A DNA stretch of 60,000 bases, taken from Cryptomeria japonica (lineage: Eukaryota > Streptophyta > Pinopsida > Cupressales > Cupressaceae). A program made the position numbers and the translations under genes. The DNA is taken from NCBI RefSeq assembly GCF_030272615.1, contig NC_081406.1, positions 237,627,922-237,687,921 on the forward strand, given 5' to 3'. This document shows, one piece after another, positions 48,147 through 60,000 of this stretch (position 1 is the first letter of the stretch; each line of letters opens with the position of its first letter). The notes beneath the pieces were generated by a model. That model had not been told where the DNA came from. It made no database searches and saw only the letters and a program-made list of their open reading frames with translations.

Positions 48147-49355
48147 TGTTAGATGGCTCAGATAACCAGAGGACGACTGAGAGGGTGGGGTGAATTAGTT
48201 GTCACCGAATTATAGAACTTTAAGCATTCAAAACCTTATTACTGGAACACTTAAACTCAATATCGGAATGCACAAAGCAAACACCAGAATAACTATTATA
48301 GAAATTAAACATAAACATAAATTATAGAACAGTTACCATCCATCCAAAACACATGACACCAAGATTTGTACATGGAAAACCAGGCAAAGGGAAAAACCAT
48401 GATGGGAAGCCTACCCACAATTAGATAATACTTTTGTAGTATGTATGTGATTACAATATGAGGGGCCTTCACATGTAGGAAGGCCAACAGCCTAGAGTGC
48501 ATTGCTCATCACTAAAGGATCCTCACTAACTACAAAATAAATCCAAACTACAATCTGGAATGAAGAGTGAATTGCAAAGATAACATCTCCTGTGCCTGAG
48601 TACAGTTATGGTTAAGCTTAGTAATGGAGGTCTTAAACCTCTTACACAAACCCAATTCGATCACACAAATAGTCCTATAGCCTTGACTTATATTCTACAA
48701 AGAGATCTTACATCATATTTATATCAACCTGAGACTTAAACAATTAGGTCGGCCACCTAAAAGATAATATTATAAGTTGATAACATAAACCTATAATCCA
48801 ATGATCAACCAATTCATCTTAGGCCAAAAACAATGTAAACCAATCATTAAATCCCACCGGTAACGCATCAGAAACATCCTCCAACACGTTACATAAATCA
48901 GTCCATAACCTAGATAATACCAGACCCAAAATAGGTCACCATAAACCAAATCCAACACCACCAATCAACAAGAACACAAACAAGATAACCAATAGCATCC
49001 TGAAAGCCATCTAGAAGCCGCCACAACACCACGTATCATGTACATCAAAAGATCTTCAACAAAGCTCTGTAGGTAAAACCCTTACTAGTGACCAAAAGGC
49101 TTACTAGAACAAATGGTAGCTCCTGAGTCATCAAATCCCAAACCAACTGATCGTGATATATATCTGAATAACATGAATGACATATCCAAATCATTTCCAC
49201 AAACCAAAGCATACTGGAGCATACCGGATCAATATCATAAATCAACCACTCTATCAAAACCAACCGAAAATTGATAAACAACCAAAACTGTTGGTGTTGC
49301 CATCAATGACAAAACATCAATGCAACACATAATCAATTCCTCCAAATTACTAATA
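48147..49355 (-). repeat. 3' LTR of element H
   Basis: About 1,209 bp. The minus-strand start reads TATTAG instead of TGTTGG, directly after the tract GCCAAAGGGGGAAAT. The left end is TGTTAGATGGCTC. Confidence 0.75.
48464..48485 (-). other. LTR hairpin, element H 3' LTR
   Basis: The 7-bp stem GGCCTTC/GAAGGCC closes an 8-nt loop containing the self-complementary ACATGT. It is in the same LTR block as the hairpins of A, C, D and F. Confidence 0.62.
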
Positions 49356-49711
49356 ATTTCCCCCTTTGGCATTGATGGCAACACTAGATGTGAAAAACAT
49401 CCAAGTGCCAAGAAATGCCAAACAATTCTCCCCTTATGGAAGACAACCAACAAGCTCCCACAAAATGATATAGCAATGAAGCTCTGAACCAAACTCCCCT
49501 AATGAATATATCTCTCCCTTATTTTTTTCACAAGAATAACTCTCCCCCTTTGACATCAATCCTAGAAATCTGACATAAACATCAAAGAAAAATCATAAAT
49601 CCTTTGAATCTTACAGCTGACTACTCCCCTTGAGTAGTAGAACCACCACATCAATCCAGAATGAGTAATAGCTCTGATAATGCATACCGCATTGATGTCA
49701 ATTAGCATCTC

Positions 49712-52700
49712 TCAAGTCTCTACCAGAGGGGCAAAAACCCCCAATGTGTCTTTGAAGTACTCAAATGATTCTTTAGGAAAAGGTTTAGTGAAGATGTCTG
49801 CAATCTTCTCTTTAGTGTTCACATAAACCAGTTTGACTTCATTTGCTTCCACCTTCTCCTTCAAAAAGTTATACTTGATAGATATGTGCTTTGTCTTAGA
49901 ATGAAATACCAGATTTTTTGATATATCAATAGCAATAGAGTTATCACAGTGAATATCTACCGGTTCATTACAATCCACCTTTATATCCTTCAATATTTTC
50001 TTCATCCATAGAACTTGTGTACAATTAGTAGCAGCAACAACATACTCATCTTCAGTAGTAGATAAAGAAGTGCATGACTGCTTTTTGTTGATCCATGAAA
50101 CAAGTTTCTTTCCGAGAAAGAAAGCTCCACTGGATGTGCTCTTCCAGTCATCAACATCTCTAGCGCAATCTGCATTTGTATATGCACATAATGTAAAGTC
50201 ATCATTTTTAGGATACCACAGACCATACTTATTTGTTCCCTGCAAATACCTGAAAATCCTTTTCACCACACTCTCATGATTTTCTCCAGGATCACTCTGA
50301 TATCTTGATACAATACAAACGACATTCATTATATTTGGTCTAGTCTAAGTTAGATATAACAAACCTTCAATCATAGACTTGTACCTTGTAGGATTTACCA
50401 GTGCATATGCACCATTCTTTGTCAATTTCTCACTTGTAACCATCAGAGTACTAACTGGCTTACAATTTTCCATACCAAATTTTTTCAATAGGTCTCTAGC
50501 ATACTTAGTTTGACAGATAAAAATACCTTTATCAGTTTGAGTAATCTGCAAACCTAAGAAAAATCTCATCTCCCCAATCATAGACATCTCAAATTCATTT
50601 TTCATATTGTTAGAGAATTCCATACACAACTTATCTTCACCTCCAAAAATGATATCATCAACAAAGACTTCAATAATTAATATATCATCATCAGTGATCT
50701 TATAATATAAATTACTGTCAGCATTACCTTTAAGCTTCAAAAGATATTTATCCAGTCTTGCACACCAAAATCTAGGGGCTTATTTTAATCCATGTAAAGC
50801 TTTCTTTAACCTGCAAACCATGTTTTTGTCATCTGAAAGTGAAAATCCATTAGGTTGCTCAATATAAACTTCCTCTTCAAGATCTCCATTCAGAAATGCA
50901 CACTTAACATCCATCTGATAAACCTTGTAGTTCTTATGTGCAGTATAAGAAAGAAATAATCTCACAGCTTCGATCCTAGCTACCGGTGCAAAGGTTTCAC
51001 CATAATAAATTCCTTCCTTCTAAGAATATCCTTTACAAACCAATCTAGCTTTATTCCTCACAAATTTTCCATCTTCATTCAATTTGTTCCTAAAAACCCA
51101 TTTAGTTCCAATAACATTCTTATTTTTAGGTTAGGGAACTAAAGTCCATGTGTTATTCTTTTCTATCTGATCTAATTCTTCTTCCATAGCTTTCATCCAA
51201 CTTTCATCTTTACAAGCTTCAATTACCGGTGTCAGGTCAACTTGAGAAATAAAACATACCTCATCAACTGCCAACCTTCTTCTTGTCATCACTCCTTTGT
51301 TTTTGTCTCCAATGATCCGATCTTCTGAATGATTCAACCTTACATACCTAGAAGTCTTTTGATTTTCTATTCCTCTGTCCCAATCTTCAGTTGTTGTTGA
51401 ATTTTTTGATACTGTGAGAGTACTTGGTTCAACATTCTATTCTAGTGTAGGTGCTACTAATTTAGTTATGATTATTTCCACTGTCGATTCTCTCTCATAA
51501 GTTTTGATTTGACTTTTGTTCTGATCATCCACCTTGACATTTGTGCTCTCCATGATTCTCTTGAATCTTTTGTTATAACATCTATATGCTTTTATTTCAT
51601 TAGAATAACCAAGAAATATTTCTTCATCACATCTAGGATCAAACTTTCCAGTGGAGTCATCTCTTTTGATATAACATTTACTACCAAAGATTCTAAAATA
51701 CTTAACTATCAATGTATGACCAAACCATAACTCATATGGTGTCTTACTGGTATCTCCTTTGATATGAACTCTGTTGAATGTGTATACAGTCGTGCTTACT
51801 ACTTCTCTCTAGTAGACATGAGGCAGATTAGCTTCCATCATCATAGTTATAGCCACATCCAAGATTGTTCTGTTATTCCTTTCCATAACTCCATTTTTCT
51901 AGGGTGTCTATCCTATTCTTCTCATAATAGCTGGTAAATTTACCAAATGTGAACTCTCCACCTTGATCTGACCTTAAGAATTTAATCTTCAATCTTGTCT
52001 CTGTCTCAACTTTATCTTTAAATATTTTAAACTTTTCAAATGCTTCATACTTCTCCCTTAGAAAAGTAACCCACATCATTCTAGAATAGTCATCAATGAT
52101 TAGCATGAAATATCTATCACCCTGAAAACTTTTGATTCTAGCAAGATTACACAAATCAGCATGAATAAGATCAAGAACATCATTAGATTTGTCTTGTATA
52201 CTCTTAAAAGAAGTTCTGATTTGCTTTCCCATTTGACATTCCTTACATACTGGATTATAGGGCTTTACGATCTTAGGTATAACTCTAACTACCTTGGTAG
52301 AACTAATTTTCACAATGCAATCAAAATTCACATGACACAAGATCTTATGCCATAGCCAACTATCATCAATTTTTGCAATCAAAAATGTCTTCTCACCGAA
52401 GTTCAAATGAAATATATTACCTTTAGTCTATGTACTGGATGCAATTTCCAATCCAGATCTATTGATAATCTTGCATTTTCCATCCTTGAACTGTAACTGA
52501 AATCCCTTATCCACCAACTGTCCTACACTCAAAAGATTATGCCTTAAACCTTCAACATAATAAATATTATCAGTGTTATGATTACCATCCAATGATATTG
52601 TTCCTCTTCCCTTGATCATGCATGCTTTGTCATCTCCAAATATAAATAGACCACCATCAAATTCTTGCATAGATAAGAACTTCCTTTTATCTCTAGTCAT

Positions 52701-53170
52701 ATGATGTGAACATCCACTGTCAATTACCCAAACATCCTTGTCTTCAATTTTAGCAGCAAGAGCCTTCTCTTTAGGTATCAGATCATCTTCCTTGATAGCC
52801 AAAAATACCCATTCCTTTCCATTGCCGGACCTACTAGCTGAATCTTGTGTCAGTTCATCATCAAAATCAGTCACACCTTCCTCATCCACAATGTAACATG
52901 ATTTGTCTCTGTTCCTCCTATACTTATGCTTGTTCTGATAATCATGGTTAGGCCTAAAAGATCTTCTAGCTCTTTCTTCAAATCTTGAATTCCTTTCAAG
53001 ACATCTAGATGCAAAATGACCTATCTTATTACATGCAAAGCATTTAAAAGGTGATTTTCCTTCATACTTACTTCTTGTTGGTCATTTAGGAACTCTTCTA
53101 GCAAATAAGGCTTCAAGTTGCTCAAAATCTTAATCTTCTTTCTTCATATCCTCTAGGTCCTTCGCATATT
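49712..53170 (-). pseudogene. gag (partial) and pol of element H, copia type
   Basis: From 53170: charged gag text EYAKDLEDMKKED, LFARRVPK, and an intact knuckle CFACNKIGHFASRC (about 53000-53045). Protease has an intact DSG (VWVIDSGCSHHM, 52428-52889). Integrase (51437-52406) has LWHKILCHVNFD, CKECQMGK, HADLCN and IDDYSRMMWV. RT (50345-51337) has EVFVDDIIFGG intact, and RNase H (49712-50329) ends FAPLVET. About eight stops fall at expected Gln or Trp codons (for example at LT*TRP, GLK*APR and HVY*REV). Several catalytic residues remain, but the frame is broken. Confidence 0.86.
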
Positions 53171-54314
53171 TAAAGGGTGAACTCACAATAAAGGTTCCCA
53201 TTTTTTCGCCACTTTTGACACTGAGATGAACATTTTAAAAATAATCTTCAACTTCCGAGAACTATAACTTTTAAACTATTAAAAATTTGAAGATGATGTA
53301 AATTAGTGATTTGTATCATTTTGTTTGTAGATTCTATATACATTTTTTTCAAAAATTTTTAAAGGATTTTTAAAAAAAATTTCCATCTCCCTCGAAAAGT
53401 AGTTTTTTACAACAAACTACATTCTTTAAGAGTGATGTGCCTCCCGAAATGCACAAATTTTTCTCTCTAAACGATAAAAACTGAATTCTTTCGAATTTTG
53501 GTTTGTAACATCAATATCCAGGGCTTGCAATTGGTTTGATAGTGATATGTTCAATATTTTTCATTTTATAAAGTTTTGAAGTCGAAATAGTCATAATTCA
53601 GACATAGGTTTAAGTTTGAACACATAACTTGTTCTATATATATCAAAATTCAATTTATTTTTTTGGTTAGAAAGAAGACATCAATACTTGGGGCTTAGAT
53701 ATTTTTCAGATTTTTTTTGAATTTGTTTCCTATTTTTTCCAATGTGTTGAACGAAGAAGTTCATGTTCGGTGAAAAACCAATATTCCATAAAATTAAAAA
53801 AACAAGAACATAATAAATTCCAAATATAATAAAATTATACTCATTGGAAAGCTTGCTCCAAGTACTACCATCTAATATTTTTGGGTTATCAATATTATTT
53901 CATTTATGCCTTGAACCAGAGCTCCAAAGTCATAAATTCCTCAAAACTTTGAAATTTTTTGGGAGAAATCTCTAATAGCACGGTTCAAATGAACAGGGTT
54001 TCGAGCGAATGGGGCTCGCTTGAACCATAAAGGGTTCAAGAAAATCCCCCTCCACTCAAACCCTCACGCTAAATTTTGGCCTGTACTTTTTCGTAGTGGC
54101 CAGGTTCGAACGAACCCGACCTTTTTTAACTGTCGGCGTTCGTTCGAACCTTGGCCGATGCAATTTGTCTTTTTTTTAAAGTGGAGTCGTATAAATGTCC
54201 ATAATTTTTTTCATTTTTTATCACACAAATGATTGAAATAATTCGCATTTTTGGATGAGAGAAGACATTTAAAAATTATTTTGAGGGCAATAATTTGAAG
54301 GTATTTTTAAAAGC
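53171..54314. other. AT-rich region upstream of the transposase-like gene
   Basis: No coding sequence. It is notable for T-runs and, from 53980 to 54160, GTTCGAAC/GTTCGTTCGAACC words. It may hold the promoter of the gene at 54315; I cannot place a convincing TATA box. Confidence 0.5.
54098..54156. other. Long imperfect hairpin with GGTTCGAACGAAC arms
   Basis: The left arm (54098-54115, GGCCAGGTTCGAACGAAC) pairs with the right arm (54138-54156, GTTCGTTCGAACCTTGGCC) over 18 pairs with one bulge. The inner CCGAC/GTCGG extends the stem. The terminal loop is about 11 nt and T-rich. A weaker TTTCGAGCGA/TCGCTTGAA hairpin sits at about 53999-54024. Confidence 0.7.
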
Positions 54315-57300
54315 ATGGGGAACAAGAAGAGAAGGCAAAATAAGACTTCAAGGAGTTATTCTCCCGAAACAGAAGAAAGATATCGAGAATAAAGAAGACA
54401 AAGATATCATGATGCAAGTATGCATTTTAATTTTTATTTCTATCTAATATTATATGTATTACATACCAAAAATAGTGTTTATTTGTTAGTATTAATTGGT
54501 TCAATATTTTTAATGAAAATTAATTTAAAAAATCTTAATTAAATTAATTGGAAATAGTAGGATTAAAAATAATCTCGTTTTAATTGGAAAGCATAATTAA
54601 TTTAAAATAATATGTGTATTTGCAAATTTCAAATTCCATTAACTTGCTTGTTGTGTAATTGCATTTTTCTCCTATATAATTAAGTCCATTTATAATAGAT
54701 AAGACCTATTAAGTTATAAAATTAATAAGACCTATTATGTCATAATTTAGGTTCTAACTTATATTGAATATTTAAGACATGTACTTAATTTCATGTGTGA
54801 TAGGTCCTTTAATATCACATAATATATCTATCTTAAGGGGAGTCAAGTATATTAATGTGAAATGTTTTTGCATACGTGGTCATATTAATTTTAATAATAA
54901 GGCTTATTATGTGATAAATTAGGAATTATTACATTGATTATAGGTCTTAAATGTGACATAAATTTAGAACCTATTATGTCATAATTTAGGTTCTATTTAT
55001 ATGACTTCATGTATGCAAAAACATTTCAGATTAGGAGGTCTATTATGCAATAATAGGTCTTAAACACACATGTGACGAATTATAGTCCACCTGTTATGAC
55101 ATAACAAATTAATATGACCACCTTTATCGTATGCATGCATCAAAATATTTGTACTTTTAATTTTGAAAATTGGAATTTATAATTTAAATATCAAATTTTC
55201 ATTTTATGTGTTATTGGTGAGAAATTAAGGTTTTCAAAATAACTCATCAATATTTATTTCCACTTTATATGTTTATTTTTATTTGTTATTAACTCAAAAC
55301 AAAATTTAACCTTAGTTAACACTATACGCAAGGAATAACATAAATTAAACGATAATAATAAACTAATTATAATTCTTCATGTGTAAATCTAGAATTAAAC
55401 ATCAGAAAAAAATTATTAAAATAATTATCATCTTCTTGAAATATTAATTACTGAAAAAAATTTAACTCTAACTCTAAACCTACTTGCATGTCACTAAATA
55501 AATTTGAGCCTAATTAGAGTTATAACACTAACGTTGTAAGTAATTAAATTTAATAAACCAAATTGAACCCTAATTTTAACACAAAGCTTTAAGCCAAATT
55601 CACCCCTAATATTAAACCTACTTTTGAATAATCTATCAATTTGAACCTTACACAAACTCTTAAATTATGTGCAGAACGGGCTCGAGAAGAAGGGAGTTCT
55701 GAAGCGGGAGTCGAGGCAAACGAACCTATTGAAGAACACAATATAGTTGATGAACATAGGGAGGATATTGTCCAAGTTGAACCAATGGAGGTTGAAGGAG
55801 AGGGGTCAGGCTCCTTACTTCCTACCACTGGTATGGATGAGCATATTGCGGATCTAGCTAAACAGGTGAAGAGAAATATTTCTTATAAAAATTTAGATCA
55901 TTTACTTGAAATAGATGTGGATGAGTTGAAATGTCTCAGTGAAGAACCTAGACATACTAAAAGGAGTTCAATGAATAAAAGTACAAAAGAAATAATGTCT
56001 CATTTCAACAATCTTGATACTACACTAGAAAAAGCTCAATTGTTTTCAATTGTACTTACTCGTAAAGACTTAATAGGTCCACTGAAATTTTTGGGTATAG
56101 ATACAACAAGTCAAAAGAGGAAAACTTCTCAGCTACAGAAATCTATTGTTGATAATGTTAAGAAAGGTTTGGTGAACATTGGTAAAAAATATCGAATAGT
56201 AGATAAGACCATTTCAAGAAGAGTGATGTTGACATCTTTAGTAAATGAAAGATTGCCTCAAAAAAGACAAATCTCCTCACTGTCATCTGAGTTTGGTTTT
56301 AGTAGAAGGACAATATCTAAATATGTTAAAAGAAGAAAGAGTTTGGATGATACTACCTCAGAAGGAAATTGGGGAATTATGTGTAGAGCTCCTCCTTCTG
56401 ATAGAATTGAAGATGTTGTTAGGAACTTTGTGACAAGTTTTTGGAATGATAATACTCGTCCTTCATCAAACAGTAGAGATGTTATCAAGCAAACGATTTG
56501 TCTTGATTTTCATGATCTCTATGTAAAACATTGGATAGACACAATAAAACATGAATTGTATGTGTTGTTTACTAAAACAAACCCTCATATAAAGATTGGA
56601 CAAACCATGTTTGAACGGTTAAGGCCATATTATGTGAAGTTAAACAAAGTTTTCAAAACTTGTTGTTGTCGTTATCACATCAAATTTGACTTGTACTATC
56701 AGGTGTTTTGAAAGATTAGAGAAGATAGTGATGGTTATGAAAATGCTCCTCCTAAATGAACAAGTCAATTCATAACATCCATCTTATGTGATAAATCAGA
56801 TGATAATGCAACTGGTCAAATAAATTGCATAAGAGTAATTTGTGGAACATGTAGGGACTTGGCTAAATTTCTTTTGAGAGATGAAGATACTGAAATGAGG
56901 AAGATGGTAAATTGAAAGAGTTACAAGTGCAAAAAAATTGAAACAAAATTTGGAAAGGAATCTACAAGGCTAGATTATGTAGAAGAGGAAATACCTATTG
57001 GAACATTTATGGAAAATATTTTGTAAGTTGATAAAACCATACATATGGAATGGTTTTTTTGCCAAGTGGCAAGTGGATCAATTTTAAATATTAAGAGACA
57101 CTTTCCCACTTGGAAATATTCTATCTATAGTGGACTTCGCAGAGAATTACTCTTTTGCACATCAAAAAGAGATTCAATTAGAGTATTAATTTTCAAAGCA
57201 AATCTCTATTTTGGTGCATGTGTGTTATCGACATGCACAGATGAATTTGGATGGTGTTGATAGTACATTTGAAAATCATTTCATTAAGAAAGAGTACCAC

Positions 57301-58190
57301 TTCTATATAAGTGATGATAAGGAGCATGACACACTTTTTGTACAACATTGCTTTAAGAAGTTTTTTGAATATTTGAAAGAGAGAGGCATAACAATAGTTA
57401 AACATTTTATTTGGTTTGATGGATGTACAACACAATTCAAATCTTCAAGGCTATTTTATGCACTATGTAGATATCATCAAAATGACAAAATACTACATGT
57501 TTGGAGTTTTTTTGAGAGTGGTCATGGAAAGGGTGAACATGATGGTGCAAGAGCTTGTATCAAACGTGCTCTAAGAAAGCATCAAATAAATTACACAGGA
57601 GATCGTATAGAAGATGCACATGATGTTGTTGAATGGTGTAAGAAACACTTTGAGCAACCTAATTATCCTAGGGAATCATCATCGAGAACATACAAACCCA
57701 TTCCATATAGAGTGTTTTGGGAGATAACCGGTACGTGTTCTCTTTAAGTGTTTTATTTAAATTTTTTAATTTAAAAAAAAAATGTTCCTAGTTCAAATGT
57801 TACAATTTAACAACTTGATCTACATGTACATGTTCATGTACACATGTACATTTTGTAGATGTAGATAGAAGATCAATGCATGGATGCAAGAGCGTGGAGA
57901 GGACAAGATCTTTCAATTGTGTCATGAGTACAGATAATCTCCCATGGACATTATATAGTAGGGATTATTCATGTTTTTGTTCTGATTGCATTTTGGAAAA
58001 CTATGTTGATTGCAAGAACCAAGAGCTTGGATATGTAAGTGAATGGAAATTGGTGTGACTAGATGTTTCTGACACATACGAGGATTCAAATGAGGACGAA
58101 AACTTTGAAGACATTCCTTTGATTTCTTGTGATTATGATCATATTTCAGGATTGATTAAAAAAGGTACATATGACATACACAGATATTTA

Positions 58191-58252
<62 letters not shown>

Positions 58253-58750
58253 TTATATATTTCCTTAAAAAATGTTGCATCGAATTCTAGGAGATATTTT
58301 TGCAGTCATAGCAAAAGATGGAAATATAGAAGGTGTTAGTTATTATTTATTGCATTGCATAGAAGAGAGAAAGAAGTTAACGAAATCTGAAATGAGTGAT
58401 GGAATGCCATTTCCCACAGGTTTGAACTGATTTGAATATGTATGTACAAATCGCTTACGTGCAAATTTTTAATTTCTCATGTTTCTTATATACATGTACA
58501 TGCAGGCTTAGTTGTAGTGCAAGGGACATATTTCAAACAACTTAAAATTGTTCAACATGGGATTCATTTCATTGAATACCAAATTGACAACAAGGTATAT
58601 TAGTATAGTCACTTGGTCATTGTCGTTGGCCTAATTCTTCAACCAATTCCATGTCGAAGGAGATCTCAAAAGTGGAGACTAGATAGTGAAGGTCATGACA
58701 AAATATTAAGTGTTATTGAAGAGCGTTCTGAACCACTTGATGTGGCATGA
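54315..58750 (+). pseudogene. Five-exon transposase-like gene, inactivated
   Basis: Exons: 54315-54417, 55675-57730, 57859-58164, 58306-58419 and 58506-58750. All four introns are GT...AG and phase 1. The summed exons, less one extra T in the T-run 57054-57060, give exactly 941 codons. The N terminus is basic (MGNKKRRQNKTSRSYSPETE), then a helical region with KKYRIVDKTISRRVMLTSL. A Cys-rich segment (CCCRYHIKFD, ICGTC) leads to the core: VDFAENYS (57133), FIWFDGCTTQFKS (57418) and HGKGEHDGARACIKRA (57541), giving D-94-D-40-D. A CFCSDC...CKN motif follows in exon 3. Nine premature stops (54390, 56709, 56757, 56913, 57024, 57085, 57187, 58056 and 58601) mostly fit single C-to-T changes. Proteins with this DFAENY/DGC..Q.K/HGKG..DG pattern are widespread in animals. 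A DDD transposase (for example Sola) is my best guess, not established. Confidence 0.72.
58195..58249. repeat. (AC)n microsatellite in intron 3 of the transposase-like gene
   Basis: A nearly pure AC run of about 55 bases between the donor at 58165 and the acceptor at 58305. Confidence 0.95.
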
Positions 58751-59280
58751 ACTATATATATTTAGTAATCTAAAGTACACATGTGGTTCAACCCACATGA
58801 ATTGAATTAATACTTGATAAATTCTAGAACTTAACTTGTTTTGAAACTTGGATAAATATTTTTTAAGTTTAAAATACATGAAATTTTCAATTATATCAAA
58901 TTAGGATGTATGAAGTTAATTTGTGTGTACATGTTTAAATGCATGTTTAATTTGTATGTATATAGTACTGTATCTAATTCTAAATGCATGTAATTTGTAA
59001 CCTGACCACTAGTTAAAATAATTTAATTAAAAATGCATATTTAAATTAGAATGTAATATGTACACATGTAAAATTGGTTTATGGAATTAGGACATGTACA
59101 TGTTGTAAACTATTTAACTTGTATACATACCTAGAAGCACATACCATGTGAACTATTTAGTACATGGTATTAAGTTTAGGTTTTTCATTTGATATTAATT
59201 AGTTCAAGTGTGCATTCTTGATCATATATATTTAAAGTGTACATGTATATATAAAGTATTTAATCTAACCATAAATGCAC
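58751..59280. other. AT-rich 3' flank of the transposase-like gene
   Basis: No coding sequence. It is rich in ACATGTACA words (palindromic TGTACA) scattered through the stretch. Confidence 0.5.
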
Positions 59281-59281
59281 A

Positions 59282-59283
<2 letters not shown>

Positions 59284-59354
<71 letters not shown>
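59284..59354. repeat. (TA)n microsatellite
   Basis: A pure TA run of about 70 bases. The open frame across it on the minus strand (YIYIYI) is an artefact. Confidence 0.95.
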
Positions 59355-59356
<2 letters not shown>

Positions 59357-59464
59357 CCAGTCCATCGAACATAAAGTACATATATAATCTAACATATATG
59401 TACATGTGCACATGGAATATATATAATCTAACATGTACATGTGCATGAAATATATATAATCCAA

Positions 59465-59808
59465 GTATAAAGTATAATCTAGTCTAAACTTCATACATGC
59501 ATGAAATATATATATTCTGATCAAACACAAACAAGGTATAAAGTGTAATCTAGTCTAAACTCAATACATGCATGAAATATATATATAATCTGATCAAACA
59601 CAAACCAGGTTTAAAGTATAATCTAGTCTAAATTGCATACATGCATGAAATATATATAATCTGATCAAACACAAACAAGGTATAAAGTATAATCTAGTCT
59701 AAACTCCATACATGCATGAAATATATATAATTTGATCAAACACAAACCAGGTATAAAGTATAATCTAGTCTAAACTTCATGTACATGCATGAATATATAT
59801 AATATGAA
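59465..59808. repeat. Tandem repeat, about 72-bp unit, nearly five copies
   Basis: Units start GTATAAAGTATAATCTAG at 59465, 59536, 59609 (GTTTAAAG), 59680 and 59751. Unit lengths are 71, 73, 71 and 71 plus a partial. Each holds CATGCATGAAATATATA and TGATCAAACACAAAC. A looser related stretch lies at 59380-59464. Confidence 0.88.
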
Positions 59809-60000
59809 AGTTTATAAAAAGATAAATGTAAATGAGCTATAAAGTTTGGAGCAAATCAACAGGGATCATGTCGGCCACAAACTGAGCGACCATCTGAGGG
59901 AGAGTCCTGGTGAGAGTCTAGATGTCCAATAGACCCCTGCAAAAGTAGAATTTATTTAAATATTAAATATAATATATCTATCTCTCTAGACACATGTACA
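59809..60000. other. Window end, no feature recognised
   Basis: The text around 59855-59945 (GGATCATGTCGGCCAC to CCCCTGCAAAAG) is richer in G and C than its surroundings and could be part of an exon on either strand, but no domain is visible. Confidence 0.4.

Larger units (their letters stand above)
48147..53170 (-). mobile_element. Element H: copia retrotransposon, 5' part missing
   Basis: Minus-strand element inserted in G. The 3' LTR is 48147-49355, polypurine tracts lie near 49356-49375 and 49543-49560, and pol and partial gag fill 49712-53170. The sequence stops resembling gag at about 53170, upstream of the zinc knuckle; the gag start, PBS and 5' LTR are absent. The cut coincides with the start of the unrelated right-hand block. 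Confidence 0.85.
53171..60000 (+). mobile_element. Putative DNA transposon carrying the five-exon transposase-like gene
   Basis: This block begins exactly where element H breaks off (TTAAAGGGTGAACTC) and differs in base composition and content. It carries AT-rich subterminal-looking DNA, a long hairpin, and a multi-exon gene with a transposase-like D-D-D signature. No matching inverted terminal repeat is visible up to 60000, so the right end, if any, lies outside. The alternative is that a deletion joined the stack to unrelated DNA holding an old transposase gene. Confidence 0.4.

Noticed and set aside
59222-59530. A 102-codon ORF with YIYIYI repeats
   Set aside because: It is produced by the (TA)n microsatellite.

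Overview
This window is repeat-rich nuclear DNA from a land plant with a large genome, most likely a gymnosperm. That is an inference from the deeply nested Ty1/copia elements, the AT-rich spacers, a plant mobile domain and spliceosomal introns. I see no intact host gene, no CRISPR array and no bacterial gene. Almost everything recognisable is transposon-derived and carries stop codons or frameshifts.

Layout. 1-4484 is AT-rich spacer with a small GC-rich island (about 372-600) and a diverged tandem duplication (3373-4298). 4485-5855 is a second tandem duplication. Its left unit contains a complete 334-bp LTR element (4697-5030) whose two 135-bp LTRs each consist largely of a 72-nt tRNA-like sequence; the right unit is the matching empty site. 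8440-10370 is a decayed plant-mobile-domain gene. 10399-17617 (element A, minus strand, TSD CAATG) is an LTR element that encodes a coiled-coil/zinc-knuckle gag and a long unknown second protein, but no pol.

19151-53170 is a nested stack. Element C (minus; copia) was split by D (plus; copia, TSD ATAAG). D was in turn hit by E (minus; a nearly complete copia, TSD GTAAC) and by F (plus; TSD GATGC), which is pol-less and encodes the same two proteins as A. The 5' LTR of C was hit by G (minus), and G by H (minus; copia). H stops inside gag at about 53170.

53171-60000 carries a five-exon gene, now a pseudogene, for a transposase-like protein with a candidate D-D-D triad. It is followed by AT-rich DNA with microsatellites and a 72-bp tandem repeat. 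This block may be a DNA transposon inserted in H, in which case the rest of H, G and C would lie beyond the right edge.

How the parts relate. C, D, E and H carry gag, protease, integrase, reverse transcriptase and RNase H. A and F carry only gag plus the unknown ORF2, yet have the same kind of primer-binding site, repeated CAAAGGGGGAGA polypurine tract and LTR architecture. They therefore look like dependents of the copia machinery. Strongest candidates for something new: the tRNA-in-LTR miniature element, the ORF2 family of A and F, the multi-exon transposase, and a base-paired hairpin that covaries among five LTR families.
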